Positions 1 through 8,754 are shown, counted from the first letter of the stretch. The stretch is DNA of 64,000 bases from Bog-375 sp049587755 (GCA_049587755.1 JBAVEN010000003.1:1-64000); one strand, 5' to 3'. The notes: generated from the sequence alone by a model not told the origin. Numbers and translations: made by a program.

Positions 1-133
1 GAGTAAGGAACGAATCGACCTGATATTGTCCGCCATCCAGCGGGCTCACATCAACGTAGTTTCTACTCAAACCATTGGGTGGCCGCACGCACGGCGATAA
101 GTCCGCGAAGCCCGGCCACCCGCAACGTCTCAC
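1..133 (-). CDS. Possible partial CDS running off the left edge
   Basis: On the minus strand a GTG at 131-133 is preceded by a good purine-rich Shine-Dalgarno (AGGAAAAGGA), and the frame stays open to the window edge for 44 codons, including a stretch reading NYVDVSPLDGGQYQVDSFLT. It lies about 50 bp downstream of the ADOP permease stop, in the same direction. I do not recognise a family. The support is the ribosome binding site and the plausible composition only, so it may be chance. The next bases upstream of position 1 would decide it. Confidence 0.3.
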   Translation of the reverse strand, partial: MRRCGWPGFADLSPCVRPPNGLSRNYVDVSPLDGGQYQVDSFLT

Positions 134-181
134 TCCTTTTCCTCAATACTCCCAGCCGCAGTGTCTCCAAACCACCCCTGC

Positions 182-2800
182 TCATTCTTCGCGCAAAGAA
201 ACTGCTGGATCGACCCGTGCGGCGCGGCGCGCGGGGCGCCACGCGGCGATAGCGGCGGCCATCGTCAGGATCGCTGCGGCGGCTGCCAGCGAGAGCGGAT
301 CGAAGGGCGAAACCTGGAACAAAGCGCCGCGCGCGAGTCGCGCCAGTCCCGCGGATGCCGCCCAGCCCACGGCCATTCCAGCTAGGGTCCAAACGCCGGC
401 CTGCTGCGCCGCCATGCGCGCAATCTGGCCCGGCGAGGCGCCGAGCGCGATCCGCACGCCGATTTCGCGCGTCCGCTGCGCCACCAGGAACGACAGTACG
501 CCATATAGCCCGATGGCAGCCAGCAGCAATCCGAAGGCGGCAAACAATCCGATCAGCGCCGCCAGGAACCGCGGGCGCTCGCTCAAGCGGGCGACCTTGG
601 TCTCGATGGTCTCGATGGTGACGGGCAACGCGGGATCGAGGGCCGCCATCTGCTGGCGCACCCAGCCTTCCAGCGCGCCCGCTTCGAGCGGCGTTTCGAG
701 CAGCGCCACGGCGCTGAGTCCCAGCGCATTCGACTGATTCATGCGCAACCGGTAGTATTCCGGCTGCGGCGCATCCACCAGCCCCGAGTTCTTCACATCG
801 CCGGCCACGCCGACCACCGGCAGCCAATGGCCGTCCGCATCGAGGTCGATCCGCTGGCCTACAGGGTTCCCGGTTGGGAACATACGCCGGGCCAGCGACT
901 GGCTGAGGATCAGCGGCGTCTCGGCTGCGGAGCGCTCCTTTTCGTCGAAGTCGCGTCCGGCGAGGATGGGAATGCCGAGCGCGCGGAAGTAGCCGGGCGT
1001 GACGTAGCGGAACGCCACCATGCCGCCCTGCTCGGGAAGCGGCGGATGGCCGGCAATCCGGATGTTGGAAAACGGCCGGCCGCGGATGCCGCCGGACGGT
1101 GGAATGGTATCGCTCAGAGCAAATCGGCTGACGCCGGGAATTCGGGCAAGCTGCCGCTCCACCGCGGCGTAGAAGGCGTCCTGTTTTTCCGGCGAATTGT
1201 AACGATGGCGGTTGAGGGTGAAGGCTGCCGTGACCACGCGCTGCGGCTGAAACCCCAGCGATTCAGTTTCCAGCTTCCACAAACTACGCACCAGCAGCGA
1301 TGCACCGGTTAGCAGCACCAGCGAAATCCCCACCTGCGCCGCCACCAGCACGGGTCGCGACCAGGATCGCCCTTCTCCGGCCGAATGCCATCCGGCGAGC
1401 GCGGCCGCGCCCAAGCGCTCCCAGGCCGGCAACAAGCCGGTCGCCAGCGCGGCCGCCAGCGACACAGCCGTGGCGAACAGCAGAACGCGCCCATCCAGGC
1501 GCGCCTGGAGAAGCCGCGGCAGCGCTTGAGGCGCCATCGCCACCACCGCGCGCAATAGCGCCCAGGCGAAAACGCACCCGGCCGCGCCGCCGGCCAGGCT
1601 GAGCAGCAGGCTTTCGGTGAACATTTGCCGTGCCAGGCGGCCGCGGCCCGCGCCGAGCGCGGCACGCATTGCCAGTTCCTTCTTGCGCGCGGCAGCTCGC
1701 GCCAGCATGAGGTTGGCGACGTTGGCGCACGCCAGTGCCAACAGCGCCAGCACCGCGCCTAACAACAGCCAGGACGCCAGCTTCACATCATGAATCTGCC
1801 GGTCGCGCAGGCTGCGCACCACCAGCCCCACCTCGCGCCGCAGCGAGGGCGGCACATAACGCTGCACGCTGTCGGCAAACAGCGGCAGCAGTTGCTGGCG
1901 CGCGGCCTCTCGGCTGACGCCATCCTTCAAACGGGCGAAGGTGCGCAGGAAAACCGTGGAGTTGGGCGCGCGCGCCGCGCGTTCGTCCAGTTGCTCGGCC
2001 AGCAACACGTCGGCATCGCCAAGTTGCGGCATCTCGAAATTGCGTGGCAGAAAGCCGATCACGCGCACCGGGGCATCGTCTACGAGAATGGTTTTGCCCA
2101 CCGCGCCAGGATCGCCGGCGAAGCGCGCTTGCCACATGGCGTAAGAGAGCAGGGCTACCTTGGGAGCGCGGGGCCGGTCGTCCTCGGGGCGGAAATCGCG
2201 GCCGGTGGCGGGAACGATCCCAAGGGTGGCGAGAAAGTTCGCTTCCACCTGGATACAGGGGACGTGCAGCGCCGGTGCTTCGCCGAGATCGCAGTGCCCG
2301 CCGGGATACATCGAGGTCATGGCGGCAAACACGCGCTGCTGCTCGCGCCAGTCCAGGTAAGCATTGCCGACATTGAATTCATTGGTGTCGATGGGCCCGC
2401 TGAAGCCGACCGACACCAGCCGGTCGGCGTGGGGGTAAGGGAGGCTGCGGAACAACAGCAAATCCACCACGCTGAAGACAGCGGTGGAAGCGCCGATGCC
2501 AACCGCCAGCGTTGCTACCGCCGCCAGGCTGAAGGCGGGCGAGCGGCGGATCACGCGCAGGCCGTGACGCGCATCCTGCGCCAACGCGTCCAGCCACGCC
2601 GCCCGATGCACCGCGCGAACCCCCTCGAGCGCGCGTAGGCGGCTGCCGAAATCGCGCGCGGCGCGGGCGCGGGCCGCATCCGCCGCAACGCCCTGCGCCT
2701 GATGCCAGGCGGCGCGCATGGCGAGGTGGCTTTCGATTTCCTCCTGCCAGGCGGAATCGCGGTGGAAGATACGCCGCAGAAACTCGATGGCGCGCTTCAT
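182..2800 (-). CDS. ADOP-family ABC permease (MacB/FtsX type)
   Basis: Large inner-membrane protein (872 aa) of the acidobacterial duplicated orphan permease group. Residues 1-85 form the charged N-terminal domain typical of this group. A first membrane segment follows at about 92-118 and a MacB-type periplasmic domain at about 120-330. A first FtsX block lies near 345-460 (with ACANVANLMLARAAARKKEL), then a second periplasmic domain and a second FtsX block near 750-865 (QRTREIGVRIALGASPGQIA). No ATPase gene is adjacent, as usual for 'orphan' permeases. Its ATG overlaps the stop of the upstream PadR gene by 4 nt, so the two are translationally coupled and probably co-repressed. The substrate is unknown; related MacB systems export peptides, lipoproteins or drugs. 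Confidence 0.9.
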   Translation of the reverse strand: MKRAIEFLRRIFHRDSAWQEEIESHLAMRAAWHQAQGVAADAARARAARDFGSRLRALEGVRAVHRAAWLDALAQDARHGLRVIRRSPAFSLAAVATLAVGIGASTAVFSVVDLLLFRSLPYPHADRLVSVGFSGPIDTNEFNVGNAYLDWREQQRVFAAMTSMYPGGHCDLGEAPALHVPCIQVEANFLATLGIVPATGRDFRPEDDRPRAPKVALLSYAMWQARFAGDPGAVGKTILVDDAPVRVIGFLPRNFEMPQLGDADVLLAEQLDERAARAPNSTVFLRTFARLKDGVSREAARQQLLPLFADSVQRYVPPSLRREVGLVVRSLRDRQIHDVKLASWLLLGAVLALLALACANVANLMLARAAARKKELAMRAALGAGRGRLARQMFTESLLLSLAGGAAGCVFAWALLRAVVAMAPQALPRLLQARLDGRVLLFATAVSLAAALATGLLPAWERLGAAALAGWHSAGEGRSWSRPVLVAAQVGISLVLLTGASLLVRSLWKLETESLGFQPQRVVTAAFTLNRHRYNSPEKQDAFYAAVERQLARIPGVSRFALSDTIPPSGGIRGRPFSNIRIAGHPPLPEQGGMVAFRYVTPGYFRALGIPILAGRDFDEKERSAAETPLILSQSLARRMFPTGNPVGQRIDLDADGHWLPVVGVAGDVKNSGLVDAPQPEYYRLRMNQSNALGLSAVALLETPLEAGALEGWVRQQMAALDPALPVTIETIETKVARLSERPRFLAALIGLFAAFGLLLAAIGLYGVLSFLVAQRTREIGVRIALGASPGQIARMAAQQAGVWTLAGMAVGWAASAGLARLARGALFQVSPFDPLSLAAAAAILTMAAAIAAWRPARRAARVDPAVSLREE

Positions 2801-3123
2801 ACGAACCTCAGCACTCTTTCGATGCCAAGCGCCACCGATGACCAGCTCGCCTCGTTTTCCGCCAGGCGCTTGCGGCCTGCCGCGGTGAGCGAATACACGC
2901 GGGCCCGGCGGCCGTTATCCGTCCGCTGCCACTCGCCCGCGATCAGCCGTTGCCGCTCGAGACGGTGCAGCGCCGGGTAAAGCGAACCTTCCTCCATGTG
3001 GAGCAGGCCCTTGGAGACGGTTTCCACATGGAGGGTGATGCCGAAACCGTGATTGGGCCCGGCAGCCAGGGTTTTCAAGATGAGAAGTTCGAGCGAACCG
3101 AAAAGGCGATCGGTACTTTTCAT
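2797..3123 (-). CDS. PadR-family transcriptional regulator
   Basis: Small winged-helix repressor (108 aa). The PadR core spans about residues 10-85, with the family hallmarks GSLYPALHRLERQRLI and the beta-wing sequence RRARVYSLTAAGRKRL. The C-terminal dimerisation helix is short, so this is the PadR-s2 type found next to ADOP permeases. It overlaps the ADOP start by 4 nt. A palindrome at 3149-3168 over its promoter is the likely autoregulatory operator. Members of this family release DNA on binding small hydrophobic effectors; the effector here is unknown. Confidence 0.93.
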   Translation of the reverse strand: MKSTDRLFGSLELLILKTLAAGPNHGFGITLHVETVSKGLLHMEEGSLYPALHRLERQRLIAGEWQRTDNGRRARVYSLTAAGRKRLAENEASWSSVALGIERVLRFV

Positions 3124-3148
3124 GAGTCAATCCACGGGCACGGCGTTC

Positions 3149-3168
3149 TACCCTAGTTCGCTAGGGTA
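3149..3168. promoter_or_regulatory. Palindromic PadR operator
   Basis: Perfect inverted repeat TACCCTAGTTCGCTAGGGTA: 8-bp arms and a 4-bp spacer, 26 bp upstream of the padR start codon. The right-hand arm (read on the minus strand) is itself the -10 box of the promoter. A further CCCTAG half-site lies at about 3173-3178 inside the -35/-10 spacer. Position and symmetry fit autorepression by the PadR protein. The binding itself is inferred. Confidence 0.75.
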
Positions 3169-3191
3169 AACCTCTAGGGATATGGTGTCAA
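3163..3191 (-). promoter_or_regulatory. Sigma-70-type promoter of padR-ADOP
   Basis: On the minus strand a perfect -35 TTGACA (3186-3191) is separated by exactly 17 bp from a -10 TACCCT (3163-3168). The -10 is an arm of the PadR palindrome, so bound repressor would occlude RNA polymerase. Confidence 0.7.
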
Positions 3192-3333
3192 GTCCCGTTA
3201 CCCGTGAAGTGTGAGTTTTCGCTCCTGCGCGATCAAAACGCGGCGCGACTAAATGGCTCATGCCTAACGCGGCTGTTGCCGCGACTGCCGCAAACAGAAA
3301 AACGACCCGAATTCCCGCTTGGCGCGTTTTCCG

Positions 3334-3339
3334 TATAAT
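3334..3339 (+). promoter_or_regulatory. -10 box (TATAAT) of the heme A synthase gene
   Basis: Perfect TATAAT ending 14 nt before the ATG at 3354. There is no Shine-Dalgarno in front of that ATG, so the transcript is probably leaderless or nearly so. No convincing -35 is seen at 17 bp. Confidence 0.45.
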
Positions 3340-3353
3340 GTGATTTTCCGTTC

Positions 3354-4307
3354 ATGCCTGATCTTGCGAGTGCCGCTGCTGGGGCTGCCCTGGTGGCTTC
3401 CGCGCGGCGGGGGCGCCGGTTCGCCATTTTTGCGTGGGGGGTGCTGGCATATAATCTCGCGGTGGTTCTGTGGGGCGCTTATGTGCGCGCCACGGGCTCC
3501 GGCGCCGGCTGCGGCAATCATTGGCCGCTGTGCAACGGCCCGCTTACACTGCAGACTCCGGTGGGGGCGACCATCATCGAGTTCACCCACAGGGTGAGCA
3601 GCGGGATCGACCTGGCGCTGGTGGCGGCGCTGGTGGTGTGGGCCCATCGCGCTTATCCCAAGCGGCACCAGGTGCGGCTCGGGGCGACGCTGTCGGCCAT
3701 TTTTCTGGTGACCGAAGCGTTGCTGGGCGCGGCACTGGTGCTGCTCAATCACGTAGCGCGCAATGCATCGTCTTCACGCGCCTGGTCGCTATCCGCGCAC
3801 CTGATCAACACGCTCACGCTGCTGGCTTCGCTGGCACTGACCGCGTGGTGGAGCAGCGGGCGGCCGGCGGTCCGCCTGCGCGGCCGCCCGGCATGGATGG
3901 CCGCCGCGACACTGGCGGTATTTGCGGTGCTGGGAGTGAGCGGCGCGATTGCCGCGCTCGGCGACACGCTTTTCCCGGCAGGTTCGCTCGCGGCCGGATT
4001 CGCGCGGGATTTCGACCCGTCGGCGAACCTGTTCGTACGCCTGCGCGTGTGGCACCCGCTGATTGCCGGCGGCGCCAGCGTGTGGGTGCTCTATTACGCG
4101 CTGGCAGCGGTCCCGGCCTTCGCAGCCGGCAGCGTGGGGCGGCGCCTGTCGTACGCGGTGCTGGCGCTGCTGGGTTGCCAACTGGCGGCGGGCGCCATCA
4201 ACCTCTTGCTGCTCGCCCCGGTGGGAATGCAACTGGTCCATCTGATGCTGGCCGATCTGCTATGGATCGCGCTGGTGCTGCTTTCCGCCGAGCGGCTGCG
4301 GGCTTGA
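3354..4307 (+). CDS. ctaA: Heme A synthase (COX15/CtaA family)
   Basis: Polytopic membrane enzyme (317 aa) that oxidises the C8 methyl of heme O to make heme A for aa3-type cytochrome oxidases. The first half carries GAYVRATGSGAGC (41-53), HWPLC (56-60; Cys53 and Cys60 match the CtaA cysteine pair) and EFTHR (76-80, heme-ligand His79). The second half repeats the pattern, with a His in the segment LRVWHPLIAGG. About eight transmembrane helices are evident. It is convergent with cinA, and no cox or cyoE gene is adjacent in this window. The start is the ATG just behind a TATAAT box; the reading frame has no better-placed alternative. Confidence 0.88.
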   Translation: MPDLASAAAGAALVASARRGRRFAIFAWGVLAYNLAVVLWGAYVRATGSGAGCGNHWPLCNGPLTLQTPVGATIIEFTHRVSSGIDLALVAALVVWAHRAYPKRHQVRLGATLSAIFLVTEALLGAALVLLNHVARNASSSRAWSLSAHLINTLTLLASLALTAWWSSGRPAVRLRGRPAWMAAATLAVFAVLGVSGAIAALGDTLFPAGSLAAGFARDFDPSANLFVRLRVWHPLIAGGASVWVLYYALAAVPAFAAGSVGRRLSYAVLALLGCQLAAGAINLLLLAPVGMQLVHLMLADLLWIALVLLSAERLRA

Positions 4308-4427
4308 GCGGCGCTGGGCCGCGTCGAAGCCCTGCGAAGGCTCAAGGTCTTGTGCTAGCGATTTTCGCCTGGGGTGTCCGCCGCATCCGCCTGAGGTCTG
4401 TTTGGGTAAGGGGCTGCGCGTCGCGTC

Positions 4428-5669
4428 CTACGCGCGGCCCATCAATCTTCTGCGCAGCACATCGAGCGCCATCTGGGTGGTGAATATGCGGATGCGGGTG
4501 CGGTCGCCGATGAATTGGCGATGGACGGCGACCGTTTTTTCGGGATCGGCGAGCGCCACATAAACCGTGCCGACCGGCGCTCGGTTCTCGTCCGCATCGG
4601 GGCCGGCCACACCGGTGACTGCTAGCGCGTAGGTGGCGTTGGTGCGGCGGCGGGCGCCGGCAGCCATGGCTTCGGCGGTCTCGCGGCTCACGGCGCCAAA
4701 CTGGGCCAGAAGCTGCGGGTCCACACCGAGTAACTCCACCTTCATGGCATTCGAGTAAGTGATGAAGCCACCCAAAAAATAGCGGGAGCTGCCGGGGACA
4801 GTGGTGAAACGCTCGCCGAGCATGCCGCCGGTCAGGCTCTCCGCCACGGCCACGGTGGCACGAGCCTTGTGCAGCATCTCGCCGACCACCACTTCGAGCG
4901 GATTGCCATTGCGTGAGTAGACCTTGTCGCCCAGCAGCGCTTCAATGGGCGCGCCCACTTCGGCCAGCAGCGCTTCCGCTTCGCCCACACTGGCGCAGCG
5001 GGCGCGCAGGTGCACCTGAATATCGCCATTGCCAGCCAGGATGGTGGTGACCGGGTTGAGGTATTTCTTGTAGACCGGCGAGATGAGCTGATCGAGATCG
5101 GATTCCGGCATCCCGGTGACGCGCAACAGCAGCGTGCGGATGGCCTGACCTGGCACGATGCGGCGCAGGCGCGGCAGGCATTGGCGCTCGAACATGGCCT
5201 TCAGCTCGTGCGGCGGACCGGGCAGCAGCATCGCCACGCCGCCGGATTCCTCCACCCACTGGCCGGGCGCGGTGCCGCGGTCATTGAGGAGCACATCGGC
5301 GCCCTCGATGATAAACGCCTGCCGCTTGTTCACCTCCGCCATTTTTCGCTTCATGCGCGCGAAGCGCACTTCGAGCTGGGCGGCGATTTCGGGGTGGAAG
5401 ACCAGCTTGCGGTCGAGCGCCAGGGCGACGGCTTCGCGCGTGACATCGTCTTCGGTCGGCCCCAGCCCGCCGGAGACAATCACGATGGGCGAGCGCGAAA
5501 GGGCGGCGCGCACGGCTTCGGCCAGGCGGTCGCGGTCGTCGCCGATCACGGCTTTGGCGGTGACCTCCACGCCCAGGTTGTTGAGCTCGGCGGTGAGGTA
5601 GAGCGAATTGGTGTCGACGCGCTCCGCGGTAAGCAGTTCGGAGCCGGCCGCGATGATCTCGGCGTTCAT
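4428..5669 (-). CDS. cinA: CinA-like protein / nicotinamide-nucleotide amidase
   Basis: Full-length two-domain CinA (413 aa). The N-terminal MoCF-like domain (about 1-170) begins AEIIAAGSELLTAERVDTNS and contains VSGGLGPTEDD. The C-terminal PncC-type deamidase domain (about 255-410) contains VAVAESLTGGMLGERFTTVPGSS, split around the catalytic serine region, and TGVAGPDADENRAPVGTVYVA. The known role is deamidation of NMN in pyridine nucleotide recycling, with an N-terminal pyrophosphatase activity; the competence link is historical. It is the last gene of the rimO operon and its ATG overlaps the stop of the preceding gene as TGATG. Confidence 0.93.
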   Translation of the reverse strand: MNAEIIAAGSELLTAERVDTNSLYLTAELNNLGVEVTAKAVIGDDRDRLAEAVRAALSRSPIVIVSGGLGPTEDDVTREAVALALDRKLVFHPEIAAQLEVRFARMKRKMAEVNKRQAFIIEGADVLLNDRGTAPGQWVEESGGVAMLLPGPPHELKAMFERQCLPRLRRIVPGQAIRTLLLRVTGMPESDLDQLISPVYKKYLNPVTTILAGNGDIQVHLRARCASVGEAEALLAEVGAPIEALLGDKVYSRNGNPLEVVVGEMLHKARATVAVAESLTGGMLGERFTTVPGSSRYFLGGFITYSNAMKVELLGVDPQLLAQFGAVSRETAEAMAAGARRRTNATYALAVTGVAGPDADENRAPVGTVYVALADPEKTVAVHRQFIGDRTRIRIFTTQMALDVLRRRLMGRA

Positions 5670-6697
5670 CAGAAAAGAGGCAGACCCTTGATACCAACGT
5701 CGACGCGGTAGAGCCCATTGGTGGTCGCAACGACCAGCGCGCGCGACGGCGCGAAGGCCAAACCGACGATGCCCGGGCCGGACAGGAACAGCTCGGCCTC
5801 GCGCTCCGGCGTCAAGCGCACCACGCCCTTGCGGCCGCCGATGGAAGCCGCTACGTACAGGTTGCCGTTTTCGTCAAACGCCAGACCCTGCGGCCGGCCC
5901 AAGCCACGATAGAAGACTTCCACTTCGCCGTGATCGGCGACGCGGTAGACGCAATCGAAGCTGGAGGTGGTGGGACCGGTGACGTACAGGTAGCCGTCGA
6001 CACCGAATGCCAGATGGTAAGCGGCGATGGAAGGCTCGATGGTGGCGAAGACGAAGACCTGCCGCTCGGGGTTGATTTTGAAGATGGTCCCGCTGCGGTC
6101 GCCGACGTACAGGTTGCGCTCGCGGTCGAAGGCGATGCCGGTAGCGACCCCCATGCCTTCCACGTAGACGGTCACATTGCCGCTGGGCGTGGCCTGGTAG
6201 ATGAAGCCGTCATAGCGGCTGGAAATGTAGAGCAGCCCTTCGGCATCGAGCGCCAGGCCGGTGGCGTTCATGAGGTCGTTGAGGAACGGCTTCATGTTGA
6301 AGTTGAGGTCGATCTTGTAGACCGCCACCGGCACCTTCTGCCCGCGCGAACCGCTGAAGGTGCTGTAAATGTTGCCCACGGCGTCGATAGCCGGATTGCC
6401 CACCGGGTGCAGGTTTTCAGCGACGGACACGCCGATGTCGCAAGCCCAGGATTCGCTCGTCTGCTTGCCGCTTTCGATCACCAGCTCGCCAGCCGTGGCG
6501 CCTTCCGGCACGCGGGCGATGACGAAGGAATCCGAGCCGATGACGATGGGCGCACCCACGTCCCCGATCATGACGCGCGGCCGTTCCGACTTCGCAAATC
6601 CCTTCCCGCGGATCTGGAACTCGCCGCCGGCGATGGCAGCGTGCGGCGACACCTGCGAAATCTGGGGCCGGCCTGCGGGTGATTTCCGGAGGGACAT
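5669..6697 (-). CDS. IPT/TIG plus NHL-repeat beta-propeller protein
   Basis: 342 aa from the ATG at 6697. An IPT/TIG immunoglobulin-like domain opens the protein (about residues 8-85, PQISQVSPHAAIAGGEFQIR). NHL/SMP-30-like propeller repeats follow, with recurring patterns such as GLALDAEGLLYISSRYDG, GIAFDRERNLYVGDRSG and GLAFDENGNLYVAAS. There is no signal peptide, so a cytoplasmic protein or a non-standard start is possible. A second in-frame ATG at 6718 has a GGCGGA directly in front of it and overlaps the end of pgpA by 19 nt. It sits between pgpA and cinA in one operon. The function is unknown; a ligand-binding or lactonase-like propeller is possible. Confidence 0.75.
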   Translation of the reverse strand: MSLRKSPAGRPQISQVSPHAAIAGGEFQIRGKGFAKSERPRVMIGDVGAPIVIGSDSFVIARVPEGATAGELVIESGKQTSESWACDIGVSVAENLHPVGNPAIDAVGNIYSTFSGSRGQKVPVAVYKIDLNFNMKPFLNDLMNATGLALDAEGLLYISSRYDGFIYQATPSGNVTVYVEGMGVATGIAFDRERNLYVGDRSGTIFKINPERQVFVFATIEPSIAAYHLAFGVDGYLYVTGPTTSSFDCVYRVADHGEVEVFYRGLGRPQGLAFDENGNLYVAASIGGRKGVVRLTPEREAELFLSGPGIVGLAFAPSRALVVATTNGLYRVDVGIKGLPLF

Positions 6698-6699
6698 GT

Positions 6700-7179
6700 T
6701 TAATATAGATTGAAGCATTCCGCCAGCAATAGCACAAGTGCGGCATAGAGACCGGCCATCCAATCGTCGGCGTTGATGCCGAGCCCGCCCGGCAGCGATT
6801 CCAACTGCCGCACCGGCGGCGGCTTCCAAATATCGAACAAGCGAAACAAGGCGAAAGCGGCGAGGCAGCTTATCCAGTTCCACGGATGCGCCGCGGCCAG
6901 CGCGATCCACTGGCCGAGCACTTCATCCACCACCACGAAGCCCGGGTCTTTGATGCCGGAGACGCTTTCGGCCACGCCCGCGGCCCACACGGCGGGACCG
7001 GCCAGTGCCGCCGCGAGCAGCAGGAAATGCCAAGGCGCGAATCCGGCGTAGCGATGGAGCGCGATGGCGATGGCGACCGCCGCGGCCGAACCTACCGTAC
7101 CCGGCGCCCAGGGCGAGCGGCCGCAGCCGAACCAGGTGGCGATGGCGAAAGCGATTCGGGTGCGCGGGCCGCTACTCAT
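6700..7179 (-). CDS. pgpA: Phosphatidylglycerophosphatase A
   Basis: Inner-membrane phosphatase (159 aa) that converts phosphatidylglycerol phosphate to phosphatidylglycerol. Family signatures are present: the N-terminal WFGCGRSPWAPGTVGSAAA, then VVDEVLGQWIALAA, FRLFDIWKPPPVRQLE and GLGINADDWMAGL. The predicted membrane segments and the length are normal. Its ATG (7177-7179) lies inside the 3' end of yacG (8-nt overlap), within the rimO-yacG-pgpA-NHL-cinA operon. Confidence 0.93.
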   Translation of the reverse strand: MSSGPRTRIAFAIATWFGCGRSPWAPGTVGSAAAVAIAIALHRYAGFAPWHFLLLAAALAGPAVWAAGVAESVSGIKDPGFVVVDEVLGQWIALAAAHPWNWISCLAAFALFRLFDIWKPPPVRQLESLPGGLGINADDWMAGLYAALVLLLAECFNLY

Positions 7180-7354
7180 CGTCGTCCGTTTCGGCCACAG
7201 TGTTCGTGTCGGGGCGGTCCGGGCGGAGCGGAGCCGAGATCACGTACTTCCCCGACGCCCAATTGCCCAGGTCGATGGTGCGGCAGCGCTCGCTGCAAAA
7301 CGGGAACTCGGCGTCGCCCAGCGCGACTTCTTTCTTGCAGATCGGGCACTTCAT
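7172..7354 (-). CDS. yacG: YacG-type zinc protein (DNA gyrase inhibitor)
   Basis: 60-aa protein with the four zinc ligands of YacG: Cys3 and Cys6 (CPIC), then Cys20 and Cys24 (FCSERC), followed by the conserved RTIDLGNWASGKYVIS. E. coli YacG binds GyrB and inhibits gyrase. The start is the ATG at 7352-7354, which overlaps the rimO stop by 4 nt. The tail is acidic (ending ETDDDE), as in homologues. Confidence 0.92.
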   Translation of the reverse strand: MKCPICKKEVALGDAEFPFCSERCRTIDLGNWASGKYVISAPLRPDRPDTNTVAETDDDE

Positions 7355-8754
7355 AAGCGGGCCGCGAGCGGCGCGATGTGCACCAGGCCCGGCGGCGGCG
7401 ACACGGGCGCAGCTTCGGTGGGCGCGAGCAGCGTGCCCACCACGTCGTAATCGTGCGATTCGGTGATCCGCAGCGGGCGTATTTCGCCGCGCCGCGGCGC
7501 CGCGCCCTCCACATCGTTGATCAGGGTGACGCCATCGATTTCCGGCGCCTGGGTGGACATGCGCGCTTCCCACAACAAATCCGTCTCCGCCGAGACGCCT
7601 TCCACCAGCACCGGAACTTCCGCGCCCACCAGGGCGCGGGTACGCGCGCGGGCGATCTTGCGCTGCAACGCCATCAAGCGCCGCTGGCGGCTGCGTTTGG
7701 TGTGCGCGTCCACTTTGCCATCGAGCGCATAACTGCGGCTGGAATCTTCATCCGAATAAAGGAAGACGCCCATGTTGTCGAACCGCGCGGCCTGGACGAA
7801 CTGGCAGAGCTCATCGAAATCGGCAGCCGTTTCGCCGGGGAAGCCGGCGATGAAGCTGGTGCGGATGGCGACGCCAGGGATGGTACGGCGGATGCGTTCG
7901 ATCAGCCGCAGGAAAATGTCGCCGGAGCCGCCGCGCTTCATCCGCTGCAACACGCGCGCGCTCGAGTGCTGCAGCGGCATATCGATGTACTTCACCAGCG
8001 GCCGGTGGGCGGCGATCGCGTCCAACAGGCGCTGGGTTACTTTGTTCGGATAGGCATAGAGGAAGCGGATCCAGGTTTCGTGCCCGGCGTCGACTTGCGC
8101 CAGCCGTTCCAGCAAAGCGGCCAGACCGTCGCGCAGGCCCAGATCGTCGCCATAGCAAGTGGTGTCCTGGCCAATCAGGTTGATTTCGCGCACTCCCTGC
8201 TGAAACAGGCGCGTGGCTTCGGCGACGACCGATTCGAAGCGGCGGCTGCGGAACGCGCCGCGATACTGCGGGATGACGCAGAAGCTGCACGGGTGATCGC
8301 AGCCCTCGGCAATCTTGATGTAGGCGAAGTGGCCCGGCGTGGAGAGCACCCGGGGCGTGAGGTCGTGGTAGAGATAGGGGACCGCGGACGCCGCGCCGTC
8401 GCCGTCCTCCACGCCCTCGCACACGGCCACGATGCGATCGAGATCGTTGGTGCCTACCAGGGCATCGACTTCCGGCATCTCCTGGCGGATTTGGTTGCGG
8501 TAGCGTTCCACCAGGCAGCCGGCGACGATCAGTTTTCGCGCGCGGCCGGTTTTCTTGTATTCGGCCATCTCCAGGATGGTGTCGACGGATTCCTTCTTGG
8601 CAGGATCGATGAAGCTGCAGGTGTTCACTACCAGCACGTCGGCGTCGCCGGGATGGGGCGTCAACTCGTGGCCACGGGCTAGGAGAGCGCCCATCATGAC
8701 TTCGCTGTCGACCAGATTTTTGGGACAGCCCAGACTGACAAAACCGACTTTCAA
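7351..8754 (-). CDS. rimO: Ribosomal protein uS12 methylthiotransferase RimO
   Basis: Radical SAM methylthiotransferase (about 467 aa) that modifies an aspartate of ribosomal protein S12. The N-terminal cluster domain starts KVGFVSLGCPKNLVDSE and includes VVNTCSFIDPAKKES. The radical SAM motif is CDHPCSFC, and the RimO-specific SYALDGKVD stretch and a C-terminal TRAM domain follow. No ATG lies near the conserved N-terminus. The best start is the TTG at 8754, two residues before the conserved VGF; the only ATG-type extension (to 8892) adds unconserved sequence. First gene of a five-gene operon with 1-8 nt overlaps at most junctions. Confidence 0.93.
   Translation of the reverse strand: MKVGFVSLGCPKNLVDSEVMMGALLARGHELTPHPGDADVLVVNTCSFIDPAKKESVDTILEMAEYKKTGRARKLIVAGCLVERYRNQIRQEMPEVDALVGTNDLDRIVAVCEGVEDGDGAASAVPYLYHDLTPRVLSTPGHFAYIKIAEGCDHPCSFCVIPQYRGAFRSRRFESVVAEATRLFQQGVREINLIGQDTTCYGDDLGLRDGLAALLERLAQVDAGHETWIRFLYAYPNKVTQRLLDAIAAHRPLVKYIDMPLQHSSARVLQRMKRGGSGDIFLRLIERIRRTIPGVAIRTSFIAGFPGETAADFDELCQFVQAARFDNMGVFLYSDEDSSRSYALDGKVDAHTKRSRQRRLMALQRKIARARTRALVGAEVPVLVEGVSAETDLLWEARMSTQAPEIDGVTLINDVEGAAPRRGEIRPLRITESHDYDVVGTLLAPTEAAPVSPPPGLVHIAPLAARL

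Noticed and set aside
63..827. Minus-strand frame overlapping the ADOP end
   Set aside because: Out-of-frame shadow of the permease; Arg/Gly-rich composition.
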